From NCBI RefSeq assembly GCF_014654615.1, contig NZ_BNBB01000016.1, positions 1-64,000 of the forward strand: 64,000 bases of DNA, in the 5' to 3' direction. Numbering within the stretch: the stretch's first letter is position 1; each line of letters begins with the position of its first letter. Of this stretch, positions 1 through 7,096 are shown piece by piece. The notes under the pieces are model-generated. The model searched no databases. It was not told where the DNA came from and saw nothing but the letters and a program-made list of their open reading frames with translations. Position numbers and translations under genes: made by a program. The stretch comes from Streptosporangium violaceochromogenes (lineage in GTDB: Bacteria > Actinomycetota > Actinomycetes > Streptosporangiales > Streptosporangiaceae).

Positions 1-29
1 GGCGGGCGGCCGGCGGTGAAGCAGGAAAC

Positions 30-80
30 CCTGCGGGTGACCGCAGGAATCCCCCGCCTTCAGGCGGGGGAGGATGTCAA
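30..80 (+). mobile_element. Right end of an IS200/IS605-family element
   Basis: Two hairpins lie side by side: CCTGCGG-GTGA-CCGCAGG (30-47) and CCCCCGCC-TTCA-GGCGGGGG (51-70), followed by AGGATGTCAA (71-80). This arrangement, a subterminal hairpin then GGATGTCAA, is what I know from the right ends of actinobacterial IS200/IS605 elements carrying tnpB. In such elements the 3' end of the TnpB guide RNA (omega/reRNA) covers this segment. The tnpB gene, if present, lies left of the window. Orientation and exact boundary are inferred. Confidence 0.6.
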
Positions 81-408
81 CTAGCGGTAGGCCCCGCTCC
101 CCGCGGTGCTTCCGAGAACCGGAGCCGGCGGTGCTGTGTCCTGCCGGGTTCCCCGCACGGGAGCCGATGGGGCTGAACTGGGGATTACGACCGTGGTCGG
201 CTCGTAGCCGCTTCTGGCCGTATCTCGGCCGGATCCGATCAAGGAACCTCGGCAGAGCACCCTGCGACCCTCCCCCTCGTTGGCGGCGCCTTACGGCGCC
301 GACCGTTCTCGCGGCCGTCGGCAGGAGCGGGCCGGTACAGATCGGCGCCGTCGCCCTGCAACCTTTCGCCCGGCGGGTCGCGTTGGGAACGGGCGAGAGG
401 AGATCACA
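81..408. other. Intergenic region upstream of the sigma factor gene
   Basis: No convincing gene. It holds a GGCGCC-TTAC-GGCGCC hairpin near 284-300 and, at 395-403, the GAGAGGAGA ribosome binding site of the sigma-factor gene. Open frames here lack a start with a binding site and have no recognisable motif. Confidence 0.4.
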
Positions 409-927
409 TTGGATCGTCACGACGGCTTCCGCGAGTTCGTGCTCGCCCGTCAGCAGGCGTTGATGCGGACCGCGTACCTGCTCACGGGGGACGCCCACCT
501 CGCCGAGGACCTGCTGCAGAACGTACTGATCAACGTCGTGAGGCGGTGGCCGAAGCTGTCCGCGGACGGCAACCCCGAGGCGTACACGCGCAAGGCGCTG
601 GTGAACCAGTACATCTCGTGGAGGCGCCGGCTGCGGCGGGAGTGGCCGAGCGTCCATCCGCCCGAGCACGGTGCCTCCCACGACGAGGAGACGGTCGACC
701 GGATCATGCTGCGCCAGGCGCTGGCCAAACTGACGCGCAAGCAGCGCGCCGTGATCGTGCTGCGTTTCTGGGAGGACCTCACCGAGATGCAGACGGCCGA
801 GGCGCTCGGCTGCTCGGTCGGCAACGTCAAGAGCCAGACCCACCGCGCGCTGGCCCGCTTACGCACTCTCGCGCCCGAGTTGGCCGACCCGCACTCCCTG
901 TCCGAATTCCAGAAGGTGACACCATGA
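409..927 (+). CDS. SigE-family RNA polymerase sigma factor (ECF-like)
   Basis: A 172-residue sigma-70 family regulator with only regions 2 and 4. Region 2 is at about residues 10-75 (LMRTAYLLTGD, then AEDLLQNVLINV); region 4 is a helix-turn-helix at about 120-165 (KQRAVIVLRFWEDLTEMQ, then GCSVGNVKSQTHRAL). It would direct RNA polymerase to a small regulon. I chose the TTG start at 409 because GAGAGGAGA sits 6-8 nt upstream and the family usually begins MDRHDGFREFV; the frame is open to 280 but that extension is unlike sigma factors. Its stop overlaps the next start by ATGA, so the two are probably co-translated and the next protein is probably its regulator. Confidence 0.85.
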   Translation: MDRHDGFREFVLARQQALMRTAYLLTGDAHLAEDLLQNVLINVVRRWPKLSADGNPEAYTRKALVNQYISWRRRLRREWPSVHPPEHGASHDEETVDRIMLRQALAKLTRKQRAVIVLRFWEDLTEMQTAEALGCSVGNVKSQTHRALARLRTLAPELADPHSLSEFQKVTP

Positions 928-2036
928 CGAGGCTTCGCAGAGCGCTGAACGGCATCGCCGAGGAGGCACCCGCGGCGGACCTGGCCGGCCTGATCGACCA
1001 GACCCTGGCGGGTCATCGGCGCGAACGGCGCGGGACCGCCGTGCTGGCCGCCGCCGCCACGGTCGCCACGGTGGTGGCGATGGGTGCGGTGATGGCCGCC
1101 GTGGTGTCGCCCCGGCCGCACGAAGCGGCCGCGCCGGGACTGGCGGCGGCGGTGCCCGACCTGCCCGACGGCAATGTGGGACCGCTCGATTACGCGTATG
1201 AGACGCCCTGTAAGGCCGGCAAGGAGCAGCGGGACGTCGACTGCCTGGAATGGCGAGCGGTCACCCGCACCGGCCGCACCTACCGGCTGCCGCAGGCGCT
1301 CGCCAGGACCGCCCAGGACCGTCGTGTGCCCGTCGCGATCAGCCGGGACGGGCGCATGCTCGCCTACTACAGCCGGCAGGCCCAGGCGCACGTCGTACGC
1401 GACCTGGTGAGCGGCTCGCAGGTGACGTCGCCTGTCACGCTGAGGGAGGCACGCATCGGCGTGGGCTCCATGCTCGTGCTCTCCGACGACGGTCGCCACG
1501 TGGTGTTCGACCCGCGCGTGGGGAGCAGGGAGCCCGGGCTGCTGATCGAGGTGCGCACCGGCAAGACGGTGAAGGTGTCCGGAAAATACGAGGCGGTCAG
1601 TGTGAGGAACGGCGTCGCGGAGCTCGTCCGGTACCGCAAGACCGACCTGTGGCTGATGCCTGTCGCCGGCGGAGGCAGGCCGGTGCGGTTCAACGGTGCG
1701 TTCATGGGCTTCAGCGAGCTCGCTCCGGACGGCCGCACGGTCGCCGCCTTCGAGAGACGCGACGCCAGGAAGTGGGTCCAGGAGATGCGTACGCTCACCC
1801 TGCTCGGTGCTGACACCGGGCGCAAGCTGCGCACGGTGCCCATCCGCGGCCTCCCCAAGGGCGTACCCGTCGAGGTCACCGGTCTTTGGCGGAGTGCGTC
1901 GGAGCTCACGGTGTTGATAGAAGAGGGGAGGCACAAGCGTGCCTACGGGGTCGACACCGGCACCGGGAAGGCCCGCCGGCTGGCCGACTACCCGAACACG
2001 ACGCGTCTGGTCCTGCCGGGGGTCGAGAGCGACTAA
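924..2036 (+). CDS. Membrane-anchored beta-propeller-like protein, possible sigma-factor regulator
   Basis: A 370-residue protein: a short N-terminal cytoplasmic part (1-34), one transmembrane helix at about 35-60 (Ala/Val-rich), and an extracytoplasmic domain with recurring DGR-x-(L/V)-A motifs (DGRMLAYY, DDGRHVVF, DGRTVAAF) like TolB/WD40-type propeller blades. No zinc-binding HxxxCxxC motif is visible, so it is not a classical zf-HC2 anti-sigma factor. The ATGA overlap with the sigma-factor gene suggests the N-terminal part binds that sigma factor. Function is inferred from position and topology only. Confidence 0.7.
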   Translation: MTRLRRALNGIAEEAPAADLAGLIDQTLAGHRRERRGTAVLAAAATVATVVAMGAVMAAVVSPRPHEAAAPGLAAAVPDLPDGNVGPLDYAYETPCKAGKEQRDVDCLEWRAVTRTGRTYRLPQALARTAQDRRVPVAISRDGRMLAYYSRQAQAHVVRDLVSGSQVTSPVTLREARIGVGSMLVLSDDGRHVVFDPRVGSREPGLLIEVRTGKTVKVSGKYEAVSVRNGVAELVRYRKTDLWLMPVAGGGRPVRFNGAFMGFSELAPDGRTVAAFERRDARKWVQEMRTLTLLGADTGRKLRTVPIRGLPKGVPVEVTGLWRSASELTVLIEEGRHKRAYGVDTGTGKARRLADYPNTTRLVLPGVESD

Positions 2037-2089
2037 GCCTCGCCTTCAACCCGGTGGCGAGAGTGTCAGGCTGCCTCGATCGGTCGTTT

Positions 2090-2232
2090 CGATGGCCGGA
2101 CAAGCGCGGAGCGGGGACTCGGACGGTGCCGGGTGGGCTGTGCCACCACAGCCACAGGGGGGTGCGGGTACGGCCGGGCAGTGGGGTCACGGTGAGCCGC
2201 AGGACGGTGCCGGACACGATCGGGCGCGGCCT
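2090..2232 (-). pseudogene. Decayed transposase fragment
   Basis: Read leftward, this segment encodes about 47 residues including GTVLRLTVTPLPGR and PLWLWWHSP, which I recognise from the central part of a DDE-type transposase common in actinomycetes, where a stretch like this precedes the RRFDIEHTFR-type block. Upstream and downstream parts are missing and no terminal repeats are visible. It fills most of the gap between the propeller gene and the response regulator. The assignment rests on memory of the family. Confidence 0.4.
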
Positions 2233-2349
2233 GCGGCTGCCGTGCCCGCATGAAGCGTTCCGGATGCGGTGAGGACGTGGGGTGTCCGGTGGCAAGGTGA
2301 TCTGAACCGCGGCGAAGCGAGGACCAGGAGCGGCGTGACCCGGCTTTCC

Positions 2350-2997
2350 TCAGGCGCGGAGATACATCAGGACGGCGCGAACCCGGCGGTGGTCGTCGGT
2401 GATGGTGGGAGGGAGGTCCAGTTTGGTGAAGATGGAGTTGATGTGCTTGCCGACCACCTTCTCGCTGACCCGCAGAGTCTCGGTGATCGCGCCGTTGGAG
2501 CGCCCCTCGGCCATCAGGGCGAGAATCTGGCGTTCCCGGGGGGTGAGGCGTGTGAGCGGGTCCTGGTGGCGGGTGAGCAGACGGCGGACGACCTCGGGAT
2601 CGATGACGCAACCGCCGGCGGCGACCCGCTCCATGCCGTCGACGAACTCGCCTACCTCCAGGATGCGGTCTTTGAGCAGATAACCGACTCCCCCGGTGTC
2701 GGTGGTCTCCAGAAGTCTGGCCGCATAGGCGGTGGCCACGTACTGGCTCAGCACCAGGACGGGCAGACCGGGATGCGCGCTCCGCAGGGTGACGGCGGTC
2801 CGCAGGCCCTCGTCGGTGAAGGTCGGCGGCATCCGTACATCGGTGACCACGATGTCGGGGCGGTGCTCGGTGACGGCGGCGGCCAGGGCTTGGGGCTCCC
2901 CCACGGCGGCGACCACCTCGTGGCCGAAGCGGGTGAGCAGCGCGGCGAGTCCTTCCCGAAGCAGCAGCGCGTCCTCGGCCAGGACTACGCGGAGCAT
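2350..2997 (-). CDS. LuxR (NarL)-family response regulator
   Basis: A 215-residue two-component regulator. The receiver domain (about 1-120) has acidic residues after VVLAED and the phospho-acceptor Asp53 in DIVVTDVRMPP; the C-terminal helix-turn-helix (about 145-205) starts LTPRERQILALMAEG. The ATG at 2997 is preferred over one at 3024 because the protein then begins MLRVVLAED as in the family. It overlaps the end of the sensor kinase gene by 13 bp, so the pair forms one operon. The nearest candidate target is the divergent secreted hydrolase. Confidence 0.9.
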   Translation of the reverse strand: MLRVVLAEDALLLREGLAALLTRFGHEVVAAVGEPQALAAAVTEHRPDIVVTDVRMPPTFTDEGLRTAVTLRSAHPGLPVLVLSQYVATAYAARLLETTDTGGVGYLLKDRILEVGEFVDGMERVAAGGCVIDPEVVRRLLTRHQDPLTRLTPRERQILALMAEGRSNGAITETLRVSEKVVGKHINSIFTKLDLPPTITDDHRRVRAVLMYLRA

Positions 2998-4259
2998 GGC
3001 GGCTCCAAAGGCAGGTTCAGGCAAAGCACGGTCGGCCCTCCGTGTGGACTGGTCAGGGTGAGGGTGCCGGCCAGGGCGTCGACCCGGTCGGCCAGGCCGG
3101 TCAGGCCGGTGCCGCGGGCCGGGTCGGCTCCGCCGTCGCCGTCGTCGCGCACCTCGACGACCAGGATGCCGCCGGTGACCGCCCCGGTCACCCGGATCCC
3201 GGTCGCCGCCGCGTGCCGGACGGCGTTGGTCACGGCCTCGGCGACGACGAAGTAGGCCGTGGACTCCACCGGCGCCGGAAGGCGGCCGGGGATCTCCAGC
3301 ACCACGTCCACCGGTACGGCCAAGCCGCCGGCCAGCTCGGCGACCGCGGCGGGCAGGCCCAGGTCGGTGAGCACCCGCGGATGGATCCCGCGGACCAGCT
3401 CGCGCAGCTCGGCCAGCGCGGATCGCGCCTCGCCCTCGGCCTGTTCGAGGAACGGCCGGACGGCCAGGGGATCGTGGTCGAACTCAAGCCGAGCCGTGAG
3501 AAGGGTCATGCCAAGCCGGAGCAGCCGCTGCTGGGCACCGTCGTGCAAGTCGCGCTCGATGCGGCGGCGTTCCACCTCGAAGGCGTCGATCAGCCGGGCG
3601 CGCGAGCGGGTCAGTGAACGGACGCGGGCCTCCTCCCCAGGGGAGAGCAGCAGCCGGGCCAACTCGCCGTGCGCCACTGCGGCGACGGCCGCCGTATAGG
3701 CGAGCAGGACGGCGGTGGCCGCCACAGCCAGCGCCGCACCGCCTATCAGGAACACTACGCCACCGGCACTGCCAGCTTCGGCGGTCGGAGCCGCTCCGGC
3801 CGCCGAGGCGGCGAAATTGACCACGCCGCTCAGGTAGACCAGTGCCGGAGCCGATCCGAGCACCAGGGCGGCGATGTTCACCACCAGGAGCACGCTGCCG
3901 TGCAGCACCGTGTAGGCCAGCTCCCGCCATGTGGCCGCCTCGGTGTGGCGGGTCTGTAGCCATGCGGCGGCCCCGGGACGATCCGGCGCGCGGTGCGGAT
4001 CGGCCAGTGCGGGACCGCCCAGGAGCGCGATGCGCCGCCGCTCGGCCACCACCAGCGGATGCGTGAGCAGTGGCGTCAGGATGACCGCGCCCGCCACCAG
4101 CGCCACCGGAAGCCAGACCGTGGCCAGCAGGCCTGTCGCGGTGCCGGTGAGTACGTAGGCCAGGGCCCGCAGCGGCCAGGAGGACACCAGGAAACGAAGA
4201 GGGGCACGACGCAGCGCCCTTGCCAGGGTCACCCGTTGGGCTCCGCCGTCCACCGCCAT
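2985..4259 (-). CDS. Sensor histidine kinase, HisKA_3 type
   Basis: A 424-residue membrane kinase. The N-terminal half has about four to six hydrophobic segments (for example ALAYVLTGTATGLLA and VALVAGAVILTPLLT), a sensor region with little extracytoplasmic sequence. The dimerisation/phosphotransfer helix carries His239 in ERDLHDGAQQRL, and the C-terminal ATPase domain shows ADPARGTGLTGLADRV. The ATG at 4259 was chosen over an upstream frame extension of 34 residues without features. Transcribed with the downstream response regulator and divergently from the hydrolase gene, with 143 bp between them. Confidence 0.88.
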   Translation of the reverse strand: MAVDGGAQRVTLARALRRAPLRFLVSSWPLRALAYVLTGTATGLLATVWLPVALVAGAVILTPLLTHPLVVAERRRIALLGGPALADPHRAPDRPGAAAWLQTRHTEAATWRELAYTVLHGSVLLVVNIAALVLGSAPALVYLSGVVNFAASAAGAAPTAEAGSAGGVVFLIGGAALAVAATAVLLAYTAAVAAVAHGELARLLLSPGEEARVRSLTRSRARLIDAFEVERRRIERDLHDGAQQRLLRLGMTLLTARLEFDHDPLAVRPFLEQAEGEARSALAELRELVRGIHPRVLTDLGLPAAVAELAGGLAVPVDVVLEIPGRLPAPVESTAYFVVAEAVTNAVRHAAATGIRVTGAVTGGILVVEVRDDGDGGADPARGTGLTGLADRVDALAGTLTLTSPHGGPTVLCLNLPLEPPCSA

Positions 4260-4402
4260 GGCCGTCACTGTACGAGGTAGGGCTGGCCCACCCCCGCCAC
4301 TGGGGGCGAGGACTCCTGTGCACGCCGGTCGAAGGGTCTTCGATGAGCTCTGACAGATCACCCGCGGGTGCGCCCGCGCCCCGACGATAGGAGAGAAAGA
4401 CC

Positions 4403-5923
4403 ATGGCGGGATTGGTGCGCATGCTGGGAGGGGCGCTCACCGGTGCCACGCTCGTGCTCGCGCTCGGAGGTGGCGCGGCACGGGCTGGCGGCGGGGGAAT
4501 CGACTGGGTGCCGTGCGCGGTGAACCCGGCGGTGGAGTGCGGCACGCTGCGTGTCCCGATCGACTGGGCCCGGCCCGACGGCGCGACCTTCGGCCTGGCG
4601 GTGGCGAGGCACAAGGCGGCGGACGCGGCACGGCGCATCGGCGTGCTGGTGGTAAACGTCGGAGGCGGACCCGGAACCGACTTCGTCCAGCGTGATGCGA
4701 AGACGTACCTCAGCGCGGAGATCCTCGCCCGGTTCGACGTCGTGGGCTTCGATCCACGCGGGACCGGGAGCAGCACCCCCGTGCGATGCTCGGCCGACAT
4801 CGTACGGCGAGAGCCCCTCCAGGCTCCACGAGACCAGGCCGACTTCGACCGGCTCGTCGCCTACACCACCGAGCTGGCCGCGGACTGCCGGCACCGTACC
4901 GGCCCGCCGGCCGATCACCTGGACAGCGTCAGCGTCGCCCGCGACCTCGACGCCGTCCGGGCCGCGCTCGGTGAGCGCACGATCAGCTACCACGGCGTAT
5001 CGGCCGGGACGCTGACCGGACAGCAGTACGCCGAGTCATTCGGCAGCAACCTCCGCGCGATGTCCCTGGACAGCACCCTCGACCACAGCCTCTCCACCGG
5101 ACGCTTCCTGATCAGTCAGGCGGCCAACGTCGAAGACGCCTTCGGCGCGTTCACCCGCTGGTGCGATCGCGACAAGGCGTGCGCGCTGCACGGGCGGAAC
5201 GTCACCCGGATCTGGGACAAGCTGATGGCCAGGGCCGATCGCGGCGCACTGCGCGACCCGAGCCTGCCGGGCCGCGTATTGAGCGACTTCGACCTGGCCA
5301 CCGAGGCGCATCTGGGCGGGCTGATGGAACCGGCCTACGGATGGCTGGCCAAGAGGATCTCCTCACTGGAGTCCGGCAGACCGGGGCCCCGCGGGGTGGT
5401 GCGGGGCCACCCCGATCCCGAGCTGCGCGAGATCGAGCACCCGGCACCCGCGGCCTGCCAGGACTGGCGGCTAAAGATCCCGGACTACCGGCGCTTCGCC
5501 GTGTACGCCAAGCGGATGCGCCAGGTCGCGCCCCATATGCGGACACAGCCCGACACGCAGTCTTTCGCGGTGACCTGCGCGCTCTGGCCGGTCACCCCGG
5601 TGAACCCGCAGCACCGCCTCACCGTCAAAGGCGGAACCCCCGCGATCCTGCTGATCAACGCCCGGCACGATCCGGCGGCCGGGCACCGATGGGCGGCCAA
5701 CGTCCGGCGGCAGCTCGGGCGGAGAGGGGTACTGATCACCTACGAGGGCGCCGGCCACGGTGTCTACCAGCGCACCGCCTGCACCCGGCGGGCGGTCGAC
5801 GACTACCTGCTGCGCCTGCGCCTTCCCGCCGACGGCAGCGGCTGCGCACCGGCGCCCTCCTCTCACGATTCCCTGAAGAGCCGGTCGAGGGAGCAGGGAG
5901 CGCAGCCCGCGGGCGGGAAGTAG
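4403..5923 (+). CDS. Secreted alpha/beta hydrolase with TAP-like C-terminus (peptidase candidate)
   Basis: A 506-residue exported hydrolase. It has a signal peptide (about 1-29, ending GGGAARA), an oxyanion region GGGPGTDF, a nucleophile elbow HGVSAGT (Ser200), and a C-terminal TAP-like domain with INARHDPAAGH and the catalytic His near 452 (GAGHGVY). Relatives are tripeptidyl aminopeptidases and proteases that take N-terminal tripeptides or release substrates outside the cell. An AGGAGA site precedes the ATG. The last 20 or so residues read through sequence antisense to a gene remnant (5865-6010), so the natural C-terminus may have been lost. Divergent from the two-component system. Confidence 0.85.
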   Translation: MAGLVRMLGGALTGATLVLALGGGAARAGGGGIDWVPCAVNPAVECGTLRVPIDWARPDGATFGLAVARHKAADAARRIGVLVVNVGGGPGTDFVQRDAKTYLSAEILARFDVVGFDPRGTGSSTPVRCSADIVRREPLQAPRDQADFDRLVAYTTELAADCRHRTGPPADHLDSVSVARDLDAVRAALGERTISYHGVSAGTLTGQQYAESFGSNLRAMSLDSTLDHSLSTGRFLISQAANVEDAFGAFTRWCDRDKACALHGRNVTRIWDKLMARADRGALRDPSLPGRVLSDFDLATEAHLGGLMEPAYGWLAKRISSLESGRPGPRGVVRGHPDPELREIEHPAPAACQDWRLKIPDYRRFAVYAKRMRQVAPHMRTQPDTQSFAVTCALWPVTPVNPQHRLTVKGGTPAILLINARHDPAAGHRWAANVRRQLGRRGVLITYEGAGHGVYQRTACTRRAVDDYLLRLRLPADGSGCAPAPSSHDSLKSRSREQGAQPAGGK

Positions 5924-6010
5924 TCGGCACGAACCGCCGGCCACTCGCTCGGAAGCCCGGGCTCGAAGACCTCGTCGCGCATGACCGCGGTCGCGTGAGC
6001 GTACGCCTCC
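5865..6010 (-). pseudogene. C-terminal fragment of an unidentified gene
   Basis: The minus strand encodes an uninterrupted, natural-looking tail of about 48 residues (VMRDEVFEPGLPSEWPAV, then a Cys-containing stretch with CAPCSLDRLFRES and a TGA at 5865). There is no start codon with a binding site upstream, and the fragment underlies the 3' end of the hydrolase gene on the other strand. It looks like the remaining end of a truncated gene of unknown family. Confidence 0.35.
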
Positions 6011-6218
6011 GGGGCGCGGCTTTCGCGGCCAGAGGTGATGAGCCCCCTCCCGCCGCCCGGGGACTGGCTCGACGCCTGTACACGACTCAGCTTGAGCTGG
6101 ACTACACGCGAGCACGCGACTTGTCACCCATCCTCCGAACCTTCGGATGACGCTCGGTGATCTGGTCACGCTTGCGGACAGTGGCCGCCCCCGTGAGAAG
6201 CCACGCCAAGCGCACTCC

Positions 6219-6240
6219 GGCCCCGCCGCACGGCGGGGCC
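6219..6240. terminator. Strong GC hairpin between convergent genes
   Basis: GGCCCCGCCG (6219-6228), loop CA, CGGCGGGGCC (6231-6240): a perfect 10-bp stem with no clear U-tract. Between convergent genes it could end transcription from either side. The adjoining 28 bases recur next to a similar hairpin at 19217-19268. Confidence 0.55.
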
Positions 6241-6242
6241 GT

Positions 6243-6270
6243 CTTGACCCCCTACAAGAACAATTCGGCA
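6243..6270. repeat. Dispersed repeat, copy 1 (with 19241-19268)
   Basis: CTTGA, nine variable bases, AGAACAATTCGGCA. The same two blocks with identical spacing occur at 19241-19268, again directly beside a GC hairpin. Role unknown. Confidence 0.55.
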
Positions 6271-6272
6271 AT

Positions 6273-6302
6273 CACGCTCTGAGCGCACACGCTCTGAGCG
6301 CA
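6273..6302. repeat. 15-bp tandem repeat, two copies
   Basis: CACGCTCTGAGCGCA occurs twice head to tail (6273-6287, 6288-6302). Each unit contains the imperfect dyad GCTCTGAGC. Could be a protein-binding site or a trace of slippage. Confidence 0.5.
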
Positions 6303-6472
6303 CAGTAATCAAACGCGCGCTATGTGGGGGGAATCCGTGCCGTCACACCTGGCACCGAAGTCCGCCGTAGGCCAGGACAGAGTGGGCAACGCGGCGACAG
6401 CGGGTACGGCGATGCGCGTGATCCCGATGGCCCTCCCGGGCCAGGAGCTCCCCCGAGCGGTCGGTGAGATCG

Positions 6473-7096
6473 TCAGTGTGACGAGCTGACCCGCCGCCGC
6501 AACTCCTCGATGTCGGCGACGAATTTGTGTGCCACTCGCACGTCGCTGTCGTCCACGTGCCCGCCGCTGTGCCCGATTGTCCTGTGACGTTCGCTCTCCA
6601 CCCAGGCGGCGTTCGCGGTGAGGTGCTCGTGCAAGGCGGCGAGGAGCGAGTCCGCGCGGCGCGTAATGGGGCTGTCCGGTGAGACGTCGTACTCGATGCT
6701 GAACACCGTCGCCCGCCCCGCCGCGAGCTCGGTCAGGCGGTAGCAGAGATACAACCCGCCGAACCCGGCGTACATGTTGAGGCACACGCCGAGCGGTACG
6801 AGGTCGGCATCCCGCGCGAGGATATCGGCCTCAAGTTCGTCGGTCTCGTCGTCCTCGGGACCTCCGCGATCCGGCGGGACGGCAAGATCCCACGGCTGAT
6901 ACGTGTAGTCGAACATGAGCACCGGCTTCGTGGCGAGCACAAAGAACTCGTCGGGGAACGCGACGCCGTAGCACTCGTACAGGACCTCACGGGGCCCGAG
7001 CCCGGTCTCGTACAGGGCCCGCGCCAGGCGGATCATCGACGGGTAGTCGTCGCGAACCGCCTCCGCGCGGAGGCGGTCGAGTGGATCCTCGGTCAC
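6473..7096 (-). CDS. Hypothetical 207-aa protein coupled to the giant effector-like gene
   Basis: Starts with GTG at 7096, overlapping the stop of the upstream giant gene by GTGA, so the two are translationally coupled. The product is soluble and acidic (pI-lowering DDETDELEAD stretch near 80-90), with no signal peptide or membrane segment. Visible features are an N-terminal helix DPLDRLRAEAVRDDYPSM and a central aromatic region (VLMFDYTYQPWDL). I do not recognise a family. A partner immediately downstream of a polymorphic-toxin-like gene is typically its immunity protein or chaperone; that is an inference from position only. Confidence 0.65.
   Translation of the reverse strand: MTEDPLDRLRAEAVRDDYPSMIRLARALYETGLGPREVLYECYGVAFPDEFFVLATKPVLMFDYTYQPWDLAVPPDRGGPEDDETDELEADILARDADLVPLGVCLNMYAGFGGLYLCYRLTELAAGRATVFSIEYDVSPDSPITRRADSLLAALHEHLTANAAWVESERHRTIGHSGGHVDDSDVRVAHKFVADIEELRRRVSSSH

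Larger units (their letters stand above)
5924..6472. other. Intergenic region with terminator hairpin and repeats
   Basis: Convergent gap between the hydrolase and the 207-aa gene. It contains the gene remnant above, a perfect GC hairpin (6219-6240), a dispersed repeat (6243-6270) and a tandem repeat (6273-6302). No supported intact gene. Confidence 0.5.
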
